Below are positions 1 to 6,987 of a stretch of 9,696 nt of DNA, piece after piece. A program made the translations under genes and the position numbers. The number at the start of each line of letters is the position of its first letter. Positions within the stretch are counted from its first letter, which is position 1. The notes under the pieces were generated by a model. That model was not told where the DNA came from. It searched no databases and saw only the letters and a list, made by a program, of their open reading frames with translations. The stretch comes from Planctomycetota bacterium (GTDB lineage: Bacteria; Planctomycetota; Phycisphaerae; WQYP01), in NCBI GenBank assembly GCA_021785155.1, contig JAJYGE010000560.1, forward strand, positions 1 to 9,696, read 5' to 3'.

Positions 1-1
1 A

Positions 2-196
2 CAAGATGAGGTACCCCTGCGGTTTACCTGCTACTTTCTCAACACCGACGACTGCCGCGCAAAACACGCGGTGCAAGCACACGCGGCTAAACGGGGATCG
101 GGTGCTCCGGTACACTGCCCGGATGTATTACCACACCCGAAAAATCGATTCCCCGATGTCGGGTTTGAAGCGCAACCGCGTTTGATGATACAGTAG
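2..196 (+). CDS. 3' end of an unidentified gene (partial)
   Basis: The frame is open from the left edge and closes at TAG 194-196, giving about 64 residues with no start inside the window. The translated tail is rich in Cys, His, Pro and Arg and ends in ...GFEAQPRLMIQ. I recognise no domain. The codons look mixed but plausible for this genome. The frame ends about 108 bases before the next likely start (304), so it could be the last part of an upstream gene in the same direction. A competing - strand frame across 31-351 has no recognisable content. Whether this is coding depends on sequence to the left of the window. Confidence 0.35.
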   Translation, partial: QDEVPLRFTCYFLNTDDCRAKHAVQAHAAKRGSGAPVHCPDVLPHPKNRFPDVGFEAQPRLMIQ

Positions 197-303
197 CGAT
201 AGTTTGCCGCCGGTACTGGTGCCGGGTAACAGAGAACGGTTATGGGTTTCAGGAACAGGTGATAGCTTCCTCCCGCAACCGAAACATAACGGATGACAAT
301 GGC

Positions 304-1251
304 ATGGATGATCGAACGGCCTATCTGCTCAATGCACTGGTGGAACGGCATTATGATATCGGCAGGGTGCTGCGTTTCCGCAAAATTACACGGGGGCGGC
401 AGGCGGAATGCTTTGAGCTTCTAACCGCCGGCCAACAGGAATTCCTGCTTTTATTATTTCCCGCAGCGTTTGATCCGACGTTGCTGCAATCGACTGGAGC
501 GTTAACGGCACGTCTGGGTGCGGCGGGTTTCCCGGTTCCCAAGACCATTCATGCCAGCAGCCCGGAAACCGGCTGGGTGGCCGCCGGTCCGCAGGGTTCG
601 CATTTAATGCTTACCACGCAGCCGCAAGGCCAGTCGCTGGCTGTCGCGCAGTGGAGCAGTCAGGCGTTAAGCCATCTGGGATTGCGTCTGGCGTGGTTGC
701 ATCGGCTGTTAAACCACGAGCGGCCTTCCATGACGGTTGGCTCCGCGCAACTGGCCCAGCGGTTGGAGTCGCTGGTGCGGCAACCTGTGCCCGGCTGTGA
801 CGCCCTTAAACAGGTTCTTGACGCTTCGCAGGTTGAAAAATTGATTCAGCAGCTCACCGATATTTCCGTGGAATGCACCTATTGCCGACATGGTTCATTA
901 ACTCCCGAGGCGGTCTTGCTTGATGCGGACCGTCAGATTGTATCCGTGTTGGACTGGGGAAATTGCCAGGTGGGATTTCCCCAGGAAGATGTGGTGGATA
1001 TATTTTTAAACTGGTGTGTGGATACCGATGGACAGGTTCGTTCCCCGGAAGCGCAAGCTTTTCTGCAGGCCTATTTTTCCCTCCACAGCACCGCCGGGCC
1101 GGCCTGGCATGAAGCCGTGCTGGTATGGACCGGGCATCGGCTTATTGCGGCCCTTTCAGGCTGCGGCCAATTGCCGCGGGGGTTTGCGACCATTTTGGAA
1201 AATCCGCATTTTCTTTCGGCAGCCATCACGATTTGCCAAAGCAAGTTATAA
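304..1251 (+). CDS. APH/homoserine kinase type II-like protein, probable pseudokinase
   Basis: This has the layout of the aminoglycoside phosphotransferase/ThrB-II kinase fold. The N lobe includes the segment ALTARLGAAGFPVPKTI, typical of the family, and the C lobe carries the catalytic-loop region. The family consensus HGDxxxxN is replaced here by HGSLTPEA: Asp to Ser and Asn to Ala (H211, S213, A218 counted from the GTG at 259). The metal-binding DFG/DWD-type motif survives as DWG (D232). The beta-3 strand that normally holds the ATP-binding Lys or Arg reads EFLLLLFP, with no basic residue. Loss of phosphotransfer is therefore likely, although ligand binding or a scaffold role is possible. 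I chose ATG 304 because the recognisable fold begins soon after it (MDDRTAYLL...HYDIG). GTG 259, preceded by AGGA at 251-254, would add 15 residues. The gene lies 67 bases before lepA in the same direction. Its substrate is unknown. Confidence 0.75.
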   Translation: MDDRTAYLLNALVERHYDIGRVLRFRKITRGRQAECFELLTAGQQEFLLLLFPAAFDPTLLQSTGALTARLGAAGFPVPKTIHASSPETGWVAAGPQGSHLMLTTQPQGQSLAVAQWSSQALSHLGLRLAWLHRLLNHERPSMTVGSAQLAQRLESLVRQPVPGCDALKQVLDASQVEKLIQQLTDISVECTYCRHGSLTPEAVLLDADRQIVSVLDWGNCQVGFPQEDVVDIFLNWCVDTDGQVRSPEAQAFLQAYFSLHSTAGPAWHEAVLVWTGHRLIAALSGCGQLPRGFATILENPHFLSAAITICQSKL

Positions 1252-1276
1252 TCAAAGGCCTGTAATCGGCGGTCTG

Positions 1277-1296
1277 GCGGGTGGCTGATAACCCGC
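1277..1296 (+). other. hairpin between the kinase-like gene and lepA
   Basis: GCGGGT (1277-1282) pairs perfectly with ACCCGC (1291-1296) around an 8-base loop. No T-run follows, so this is not a classical intrinsic terminator. It ends 22 bases before the lepA ATG and 5 bases before a GAGG (1302-1305) that is the nearest Shine-Dalgarno-like sequence. It could be a weak attenuator, an mRNA processing or stability element, or chance. Confidence 0.35.
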
Positions 1297-1318
1297 GCTT
1301 TGAGGCGCACCAAAACGC

Positions 1319-3106
1319 ATGGATATACGCAACTTTTCAATAGTGGCTCATATTGACCACGGCAAATCAACACTGGCGGATCGTATTCTGGAACGCACCG
1401 GTGCCATTACCGAGCGGGATATGCAGGCGCAATTTCTGGATGATCTGGATTTGGAGCGCGAACGTGGCATTACCATCAAGGCCAGCGCGGTGACCGTGCC
1501 TTATACGCTGGACGGTCGTCTGTATATGTTCAATCTTATTGATACGCCGGGCCATGTTGATTTTCATTATGAAGTAGCCAAAGCTCTGCAGGCCTGCGAA
1601 GGAGCACTGTTACTCGTGGACGCCACGCAGGGCGTGCAGGCACAAACGGTGGCCAATGCCTATGCCGCCATTGAAGCGGGACTGGAAATAATCCCGGTAA
1701 TTAACAAAATTGACCTTCCCAGCGCCCGGCCGGAAGAAGTGGCCGAGGAAATGGAACAGGTGCTGGGTATTGACGCGCTATCGGCGGTGCATATCAGCGC
1801 CAAAAGCGGCCTGGGGGTGGAAGAACTGCTTCGGGCAATATGCCTGCGCCTTCCGGCCCCCAGGGGACATGCGGATAAACCCCTGCAAGCCCTGATTTTT
1901 GACAGCAAATATGATGATTACCGCGGTGTAATTGTATACATCCGCGTGATGAATGGGAAAATTATCGTCGGACAGAAGATACGCCTGATGGGGGAGCAAC
2001 AGGTATATCAGATCACCGGGTTGGGAAAGTTTGCTCCGCGCGCTGTGCATGTGGATTCTCTGGAAGCCGGAGAAGTCGGCTTCCTGGTTGCCAACATTAA
2101 AACCCTTAGTGATGTTACCATCGGCGATACCGTTACCGACGCCAACTTCCCCGCTCCCGAAGCACTTCCCGGTTATCGCCCGCCGAAGCAGATGGTGTAC
2201 TGCGATTTTTATCCCGGCCCGGATACTGAATATACCCAACTGCGCGAGGCACTGGAGAAACTGCGACTCAATGATTCATCCTTCACCTTTGAACCCGAAA
2301 CCTCCGATGCCCTGGGCTTTGGTTTCCGTTGCGGATTTTTAGGATTACTGCACATGGAAATTGTGCAGGAACGCCTGGAGCGGGAGCAGCATGTGCAGGT
2401 CGTACAGACCGCACCGACCGTCCCCTATGAAATTCTTCTTAACGATGGTACGGTCAAAATGATCGACAGCGCGTCCATGTTGCCGGATTTAAGCAAGGTG
2501 CGCGAAATCCGGGAGCCGATGATTCGCGCCAGTATTATCGTTCCGGCGGAAAACATCGGTGATATTTCCAAATTGTGCCAGGATCGCCGGGGCATTTATA
2601 AAAAGACGGAATATCTTGGTCCCAACCGCGTGATTATTGAATATGAAATGCCGCTGGCGGAAGTGATTTTTGACTTTTTTGACCGGCTGAAAACCGCCAC
2701 CCGCGGTTACGGCACGCTGGATTACGATCTTATCGGATTCCGCGCGGATGAACTCGTGAAGATGGACATATTGGTCAATGCCACGGCCATTGACGCCTTG
2801 AGCCTCATTGTGCACCGCTCCAAAGCTGAATCGCGTGGCCGGGCCATTATCCGCAAGCTCAAAGAGGAAATCGGCAAGCATTTGTTTGAAGTTCCGTTGC
2901 AGGCCGCGGTGGGGTCGCGCGTCATAGCGCGGGAAACCATCAGCGCTATGCGGAAAAACGTCACCGCCAAATGCTACGGCGGCGATGTAAGCCGCAAACG
3001 TAAATTGCTGGAGAAACAAAAAGCCGGTAAAAAACGCATGAAACAGGTGGGGCAGGTGGAAATTCCGCAGGAAGCCTTCATGGCCGTTCTGGAACCGGGC
3101 GATTAA
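1319..3106 (+). CDS. lepA: elongation factor 4 (LepA), ribosome back-translocating GTPase
   Basis: LepA/EF4 is a cytosolic, membrane-associating GTPase that acts on the ribosome during elongation or initiation stress. The 595 residues match the family's usual length of about 600. The GTPase motifs are intact: G1 AHIDHGKS (10-17), RGITI in switch I, G3 DTPGH (75-79), G4 NKID (129-132) and G5 SAK (160-162). EF-G-like domains II, III and V follow, and FRCGFLGLLHMEI is typical. The LepA-specific C-terminal domain closes the protein with GYGTLDYDL, IVHRSKAESRGR, AKCYGGDVSRKRKLLEKQK and a PQEAFMAVL tail. An in-frame TGA at 1301 makes ATG 1319 the first possible start. The only Shine-Dalgarno-like site, GAGG at 1302-1305, is rather far (13 bases). 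The gene may be read through from the kinase-like gene 67 bases upstream, and it converges with the glycosidase gene downstream. Nothing looks damaged. Confidence 0.98.
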   Translation: MDIRNFSIVAHIDHGKSTLADRILERTGAITERDMQAQFLDDLDLERERGITIKASAVTVPYTLDGRLYMFNLIDTPGHVDFHYEVAKALQACEGALLLVDATQGVQAQTVANAYAAIEAGLEIIPVINKIDLPSARPEEVAEEMEQVLGIDALSAVHISAKSGLGVEELLRAICLRLPAPRGHADKPLQALIFDSKYDDYRGVIVYIRVMNGKIIVGQKIRLMGEQQVYQITGLGKFAPRAVHVDSLEAGEVGFLVANIKTLSDVTIGDTVTDANFPAPEALPGYRPPKQMVYCDFYPGPDTEYTQLREALEKLRLNDSSFTFEPETSDALGFGFRCGFLGLLHMEIVQERLEREQHVQVVQTAPTVPYEILLNDGTVKMIDSASMLPDLSKVREIREPMIRASIIVPAENIGDISKLCQDRRGIYKKTEYLGPNRVIIEYEMPLAEVIFDFFDRLKTATRGYGTLDYDLIGFRADELVKMDILVNATAIDALSLIVHRSKAESRGRAIIRKLKEEIGKHLFEVPLQAAVGSRVIARETISAMRKNVTAKCYGGDVSRKRKLLEKQKAGKKRMKQVGQVEIPQEAFMAVLEPGD

Positions 3107-3163
3107 CCCCGCAAATCTTACGATGCCCGATGCGACCATTAAGTGGCGTAGGATTAATAGCCC

Positions 3164-3238
3164 GGGCCTTACTTCGGCCCATGACCCATAAAAACACCGT
3201 GCGGAATCAGTACCGCACCGAGGCCTTCCGCCGCGGAA
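3164..3238 (+). other. cluster of three hairpins after lepA
   Basis: Three perfect short stems follow the lepA stop in succession. GGGCC/GGCCC lies at 3164-3180 with a 7-base loop. GTGCGG/CCGCAC lies at 3199-3218 with an 8-base loop. TTCCG/CGGAA lies at 3226-3238 with a 3-base loop. A run of seven T occurs later, at 3269-3275, but is not directly attached to a stem. Together they are the likely transcript end for lepA, possibly Rho-assisted or a structured 3' UTR. A small structured RNA cannot be excluded. Confidence 0.4.
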
Positions 3239-3328
3239 TCCTTCACGGGCGGCCCTTTATCCCTCAGCCTTTTTTTGATGCCTCCCGTCCCGCCAAAATT
3301 GTCCGCCTGTCTCATTGACGGCGGTAGC

Positions 3329-3342
3329 CCCGAGGCGTCGGG
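3329..3342 (-). terminator. candidate terminator hairpin for the glycosidase gene
   Basis: CCCGA (3329-3333) pairs with TCGGG (3338-3342) around a 4-base loop, 33 bases beyond the stop codon of the - strand glycosidase gene. There is no U-tract on either side. The position fits a transcript end for that gene, but the stem is short. Confidence 0.3.
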
Positions 3343-3375
3343 ATACAGCCCAATTATTCGCCTCCTGTCGCCAAT

Positions 3376-5964
3376 CTATCTAATCGCCGCAGTTGCCAAA
3401 ATCTGCCGTGCTATCGCGGCACCGGATTGGCCTCCATGCACCGGAGATCTGGCCACAGATGCTATCTCGGCATTCAATGTGGTTAAGTAGCGGTTCCACG
3501 TCCGCCAATGACGAAAATGCTCATCGGCGACCTGTGCCCGCAGAGTTTCTAAATGAAACTGAATTTGATCCAAACGTAAAACCCACGGATATTGCCGGGC
3601 ACGATTCCCTGTCATTGCTCGGGTGACCGCACTGAATCGGTTGGTAATTCTCCGGATCAACTCTCCGCGTAGTGCGGCATGTGAAAACGAAACATGAATA
3701 AGTTCGGGCCTCCCGACGGGTGTAGCGCCCAGATGGATGATCGTGGTCACCGTGGCGGGGTGGTAGACATAGCCAATATCCGTGGCCGATGCAGCTCGCG
3801 ACAATGGCTTGCCGTTGAGCGTCACGGCGCTTGGCCGACTGGTTTGCGGCAGACAAATAACAACATTCCGCAGCGGCTTTTCGCCGTTATATGTACCAAC
3901 GGCGGCACCAATATTTATGCCGACGCTTCCGTCCGTAAAATTTTTATAAGCCAACGCGGTGATGGCATGTTGGCCGTGGAGGTACCCTTTGGATTTGCCA
4001 TCATCCTCATAAAATATGGATTTTCCATTGGCTCCGGGATAGACCGTCACCACCAGCGGATTCGGAGCATGCTCGGCCATGCGCAGCACCGGTCTTTGCA
4101 TGGGAATCGGTACGCCGCCCTGGGCATAAATTGGGAATTCATCCAACGCCGCCCATACCGTGGCAACTTGGTTGCCGCTAACGTGCTCGCCGGTAAATAG
4201 ATTGTACCAGATGCCCTTGGGAAACCAGACCACGCTGTGTCCGATCTTCCCCGGCCCGCGCCCCGGAGCCACAATCGGAGCCACAAGAATGTTACGGCCC
4301 AGCATATATTCTTCCGGAAACTTGTAGGCCAATGGGTTGGCCTGATGATCAAAATACATGGGACGAATCAGCGGTACGGAGTCGTGGTAACAGCGCCAGG
4401 AGGAAGTATAGATATACGGAAATATCCTGGATCGCAGGTCAAACGCCCGGCGACAGGCCTGTGTGGCGGCAGCCCCGAAAAACCAGGGGCGGTGGAAGTC
4501 GCCGGCCATCGCAGTGGCATGAGTACGCAAAACCGGGCTGGCGGACCCAAACTGAACCCAGCGTGTATAAAGCTCCGGATTTGGAATCACAGCCATGTGG
4601 CCGCCGATATCATGCGACCAGTAAAAACAGCCCACATTACCAGCTGCCGAGGTGAAGGGAATTTCAAATTTAAGCACCGACCAGATGGCATGGGTATCTC
4701 CGGAAAATTCGATGGGATAGCGTTGGCCACCCCAACCACCCCAGCGGCTGAAGGACAAACCGCGCCGGTGCGTGCCGGGGCGTTGGCTGTTGCGGAAATC
4801 CAATTCATTGAGCCACGGCAGCGGATCTACTCCGGGGATTGCCGACGTTGTACCCTGCTGCCAATCCAACCACCAGAAGCTCACGCCTTCGTGTTCCAAC
4901 GGGTCCAGCAGAACGTGGAAATAGTTGTGCATAAAAAGGCGGTTGGTGCAATCAAAGGGAATCGTCTTGCCGCCCGCGGAACTTACACCCATCCCGCGGC
5001 AAAATTCCTTGTAGCGCGTTTCATAATTTCCCACCCCGCCCGCGGGGTGCAAATTCAGAGTGACATGCAGGCCACGATGATGCAGCCATGCCAGAAGTTC
5101 GCGCGGATGTTTAATCAGATGGCGGTTCCAACTGAAGCCGGTCCAGCCATCTGTTTTATGCCACCCCATATCCATAACCATGTTGTCCAGGGGAAACCGA
5201 TGCAGATTGTAATCCCGCACCAGTTCCTTGAATTGAGCCTGCGTAAATGACCAATACCGTGAGTGCCACGCCCCCAGCGCATAGCGCCGGGGCAGCGGTA
5301 CTTTCCCGCTTACCGTGGTTAAATCCCGCAAGGCGGTGTGATAGTCGGTGCCATAGCCGAAAAAATACCAATCCGTTTCCGCGGGTCGCGCCAGGCACCA
5401 TGGCTTCGGGCCGTTGCTAAGCAAAAAAGTTTTGTCCGGAAGAAGAAACCAGCCGTTACGAGACAGCAGGCCATTGGGCAGTGGAAACGGACCGCTGCAG
5501 CCATCGAGCGTGCGAACCGTACCGCCCAGATTTTCCGTTTGTTTCATGCCGGGATGCCATGTTTCCATGGCTTTCCCATCGCGGAAAGCAATGGACAAAT
5601 TGCCCGCGGTAAATCCGCTTCCGCCGGGGGTGTATATAAGCCTCATCGCCCGAGTTTTAATCGTTAGCGTCTGGCCGTGATGACTGGTCCGAAATACCGG
5701 CGGCTTGATGTTGCGACGATAGGCAAAATAGGAACGCTTATTGATGAATTTTCCGGTGGCCGAGTATTCCATCCGGATAAGCGTGGGGGTAATAATGGTA
5801 AATCGCGCATGACCGACCACGAAAACACCCGGATCATGGGCTGGGTAATAGGGCGAAGGCGCGGCCTGCGCATTTTGCATGCCCGCTGCAATCCATGTTA
5901 AAGCCAATAGAATGAGTGTTGGAATGACGTTAGGCTTGAATTGAAATCTTTGGGGTATCTTCAT
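3376..5964 (-). CDS. secreted glycoside hydrolase family 31 (alpha-glycosidase type)
   Basis: GH31 enzymes cleave or transfer alpha-linked sugars with retention of configuration. ATG 5964 is chosen because GGAG (5973-5976) lies 8 bases upstream and because it starts a clean Sec signal peptide: a basic N end, a hydrophobic stretch TLILLALTWIAA and likely cleavage after AQA at residue 34. An ATG at 6000 adds 12 residues but has no ribosome site. The mature 862-residue precursor has an N-terminal beta-sandwich (about 40-220) and a (beta/alpha)8 barrel from about 229. The predicted nucleophile is D367 in WWLDWQQG and the acid/base is D423 in FSGDTHAIW, followed by YWSHDIGGH. C-terminal beta domains start near 575. 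The last ~95 residues form a predicted helical extension. The WWLDWQQG/YWSHDIGGH pattern fits a GH31 branch often annotated alpha-xylosidase or alpha-glucosidase, but substrate cannot be read from sequence. It probably acts outside the cytoplasm. No sugar transporter or regulator gene adjoins it. Confidence 0.93.
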   Translation of the reverse strand: MKIPQRFQFKPNVIPTLILLALTWIAAGMQNAQAAPSPYYPAHDPGVFVVGHARFTIITPTLIRMEYSATGKFINKRSYFAYRRNIKPPVFRTSHHGQTLTIKTRAMRLIYTPGGSGFTAGNLSIAFRDGKAMETWHPGMKQTENLGGTVRTLDGCSGPFPLPNGLLSRNGWFLLPDKTFLLSNGPKPWCLARPAETDWYFFGYGTDYHTALRDLTTVSGKVPLPRRYALGAWHSRYWSFTQAQFKELVRDYNLHRFPLDNMVMDMGWHKTDGWTGFSWNRHLIKHPRELLAWLHHRGLHVTLNLHPAGGVGNYETRYKEFCRGMGVSSAGGKTIPFDCTNRLFMHNYFHVLLDPLEHEGVSFWWLDWQQGTTSAIPGVDPLPWLNELDFRNSQRPGTHRRGLSFSRWGGWGGQRYPIEFSGDTHAIWSVLKFEIPFTSAAGNVGCFYWSHDIGGHMAVIPNPELYTRWVQFGSASPVLRTHATAMAGDFHRPWFFGAAATQACRRAFDLRSRIFPYIYTSSWRCYHDSVPLIRPMYFDHQANPLAYKFPEEYMLGRNILVAPIVAPGRGPGKIGHSVVWFPKGIWYNLFTGEHVSGNQVATVWAALDEFPIYAQGGVPIPMQRPVLRMAEHAPNPLVVTVYPGANGKSIFYEDDGKSKGYLHGQHAITALAYKNFTDGSVGINIGAAVGTYNGEKPLRNVVICLPQTSRPSAVTLNGKPLSRAASATDIGYVYHPATVTTIIHLGATPVGRPELIHVSFSHAALRGELIRRITNRFSAVTRAMTGNRARQYPWVLRLDQIQFHLETLRAQVADEHFRHWRTWNRYLTTLNAEIASVARSPVHGGQSGAAIARQILATAAIR

Positions 5965-5972
5965 CTGTTTAA

Positions 5973-5976
5973 CTCC
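5973..5976 (-). promoter_or_regulatory. ribosome binding site of the glycosidase gene
   Basis: On the - strand this reads GGAG, 8 bases before ATG 5964. It is the best-spaced Shine-Dalgarno site in the window and decides the start over the in-frame ATG at 6000, whose upstream bases read CCCTCCC. Confidence 0.65.
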
Positions 5977-5982
5977 GGATGT

Positions 5983-6000
5983 ATGATTGAATGTAATCAT
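5983..6000. promoter_or_regulatory. perfect palindrome in the glycosidase leader
   Basis: ATGATT and AATCAT flank a 6-base spacer, a perfect inverted repeat of 6+6 that lies 18 bases upstream of the chosen start. It could be an operator for a dimeric regulator or a weak mRNA hairpin near the ribosome site. The half-sites match no regulator family I can name with confidence. Confidence 0.35.
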
Positions 6001-6080
6001 GGGAGGGCGATGAATTCGACCGCCGATTTACCCGCAACAGCGAGGTATGGAACCACCTGCGGAAAAACACGGAAACATCC

Positions 6081-6096
6081 CACTGGGCGGCCAGTG
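6081..6096. other. hairpin in the glycosidase leader
   Basis: CACTGG (6081-6086) and CCAGTG (6091-6096) form a perfect 6-base stem with a GCGG loop. On the + strand TTTT follows directly, so it resembles a weak terminator for transcription from the left. On the - strand it would fold inside the 5' leader of the glycosidase mRNA. An overlapping near-complement, GGAAAAACAC (6061-6070) against GTGTTTTCC (6094-6102), offers an alternative pairing that would exclude this stem. Confidence 0.4.
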
Positions 6097-6112
6097 TTTT
6101 CCCATTGCGAGG

Positions 6113-6118
6113 ATTATA
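6113..6118 (-). promoter_or_regulatory. -10 box of the probable glycosidase promoter
   Basis: On the - strand this reads TATAAT, a perfect match to the sigma-70-type -10 consensus. No good -35 lies 16-18 bases upstream, so the promoter may need an activator. Initiation would fall near 6106, giving a leader of about 142 bases that contains the hairpin at 6081-6096 and the palindrome at 5983-6000. Confidence 0.4.
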
Positions 6119-6459
6119 TACGATGCGGTGTCGCAGCGTATATTTATTGTTACTGTATGGCTCCATCAATGATACCGCCTCATCAAATCGCTCGCACTTT
6201 TTGATGGTTTTATCTTGCCTGCGGACAGACCGGCGGTAAACTGCACCGAAACACCCGCCCTATTCATTTTTCTGGAATCGGATTGCCCAATCATGTGCGA
6301 CAGTAAACTCTGGGGGCCGCCGCGGAAAGCCGGGAATTCTGAACCGAGCCAGCAAAGATCGCCCGCTGGCGTTGCTTGGAAATGTATAACGTGCCAGCGG
6401 ATGAGTTCGGGCCATGATCAATGTATCCGATGTCCTGCGCGGCATGGCGGAATCGCCAG

Positions 6460-6975
6460 TTATTGCGAGCATTGTCGATGAACTGTCCCGCAACGGCCCG
6501 AAGCGCAGTCTTGGTAGGCAGGGGCAACTCCCTGATTCCTTGTCCGTTTAGACGATTCCAAACTCGATTCCGGATTCCATTCCTCAGGTGAATAAGCAAG
6601 AAGCATGCCGACCAGCCGGACGGAGTTTTTTTCAAATTCATCCTCCAAGGCGTTCCAGATCATTTCTTGGCGTTTGTGGTCGGGCTTGCGCCGAAATGTC
6701 GGGGAGATAATGTTGCCGACGAGGCGACCCCCAACCTTTTGTAAATGGTACTCTGGATTATCCAGAGAGAGCCGGTTGGTGAGAATGCCTTCCAATTGAT
6801 TCTTTGTGCCACAATCCGTCAAATTCTTCGCAGCGTGCAAAGATTTTTTAGCGGCGTTTTTCGGCACAGTTTTCCCAAAATCCGTGCTCCGTCGTCGCGT
6901 TTTGGTATCTCCGCGACTCCGCGTGACGTTTTGGTTGCGGCGGAGCCGCGCTGGTATCTTTAGTGATTTCGGCAT
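6460..6975 (-). CDS. small protein with a BolA-like core
   Basis: Residues about 60-134 follow the BolA pattern in order. There is a first helix (QLEGILTNRLS), two strands (EYHLQKVGGRLVGNIISPTF), a helix with the RQ...W...L pattern (KRQEMIWNALEDEF), a strand and the closing motif SPEEW (129-133), comparable with TPEEW in BolA/IbaG proteins. BolA proteins pair with monothiol glutaredoxins around Fe-S clusters, or act in stress and cell-shape control. The conserved histidines of the family are not evident here, so Fe-S binding is doubtful. The N-terminal ~55 residues are Lys/Arg-rich and low in complexity. The tail after SPEEW is unusual and overlaps other frames. ATG 6975 has GAGG 4 bases upstream. 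GTG 6867, with GGGA 5 bases upstream, would give 135 residues and skip the basic part. ATG 6987 lacks a ribosome site. The family assignment rests on motif pattern only. Confidence 0.5.
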   Translation of the reverse strand: MPKSLKIPARLRRNQNVTRSRGDTKTRRRSTDFGKTVPKNAAKKSLHAAKNLTDCGTKNQLEGILTNRLSLDNPEYHLQKVGGRLVGNIISPTFRRKPDHKRQEMIWNALEDEFEKNSVRLVGMLLAYSPEEWNPESSLESSKRTRNQGVAPAYQDCASGRCGTVHRQCSQ

Positions 6976-6987
6976 ATAACCTCGCAT

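Larger units (their letters stand above)
6001..6459. other. 459-base region without a convincing gene; holds the glycosidase leader
   Basis: Several short frames exist on both strands but none has a recognisable domain, good ribosome site or support from another feature. The left part (6001 to about 6120) is the probable 5' leader and promoter of the - strand glycosidase gene. The right part (about 6200-6459) lies downstream of the BolA-like gene and overlaps small competing frames in both directions. This may be decayed coding sequence. I see no tandem or long inverted repeats in it. Confidence 0.5.

Noticed and set aside
31..351. A 106-residue - strand frame at the left end
   Set aside because: It has no recognisable motif and overlaps the start of the kinase-like gene and the partial + strand frame.
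2489..3139. A 216-residue - strand open frame across the end of lepA
   Set aside because: It is antisense to conserved lepA sequence and its translation shows no family signature.
4237..5250. A 337-residue + strand open frame inside the glycosidase gene
   Set aside because: It lies wholly antisense to a gene with intact GH31 catalytic motifs, has no recognisable domain and reads like the complement of biased codons.
6215..6481. An 88-residue + strand frame with three CxxC pairs, resembling a zinc-ribbon end
   Set aside because: It starts with TTG, has no ribosome site, no recognisable fold around the cysteines and overlaps competing frames. The CxxC spacing alone is not enough.
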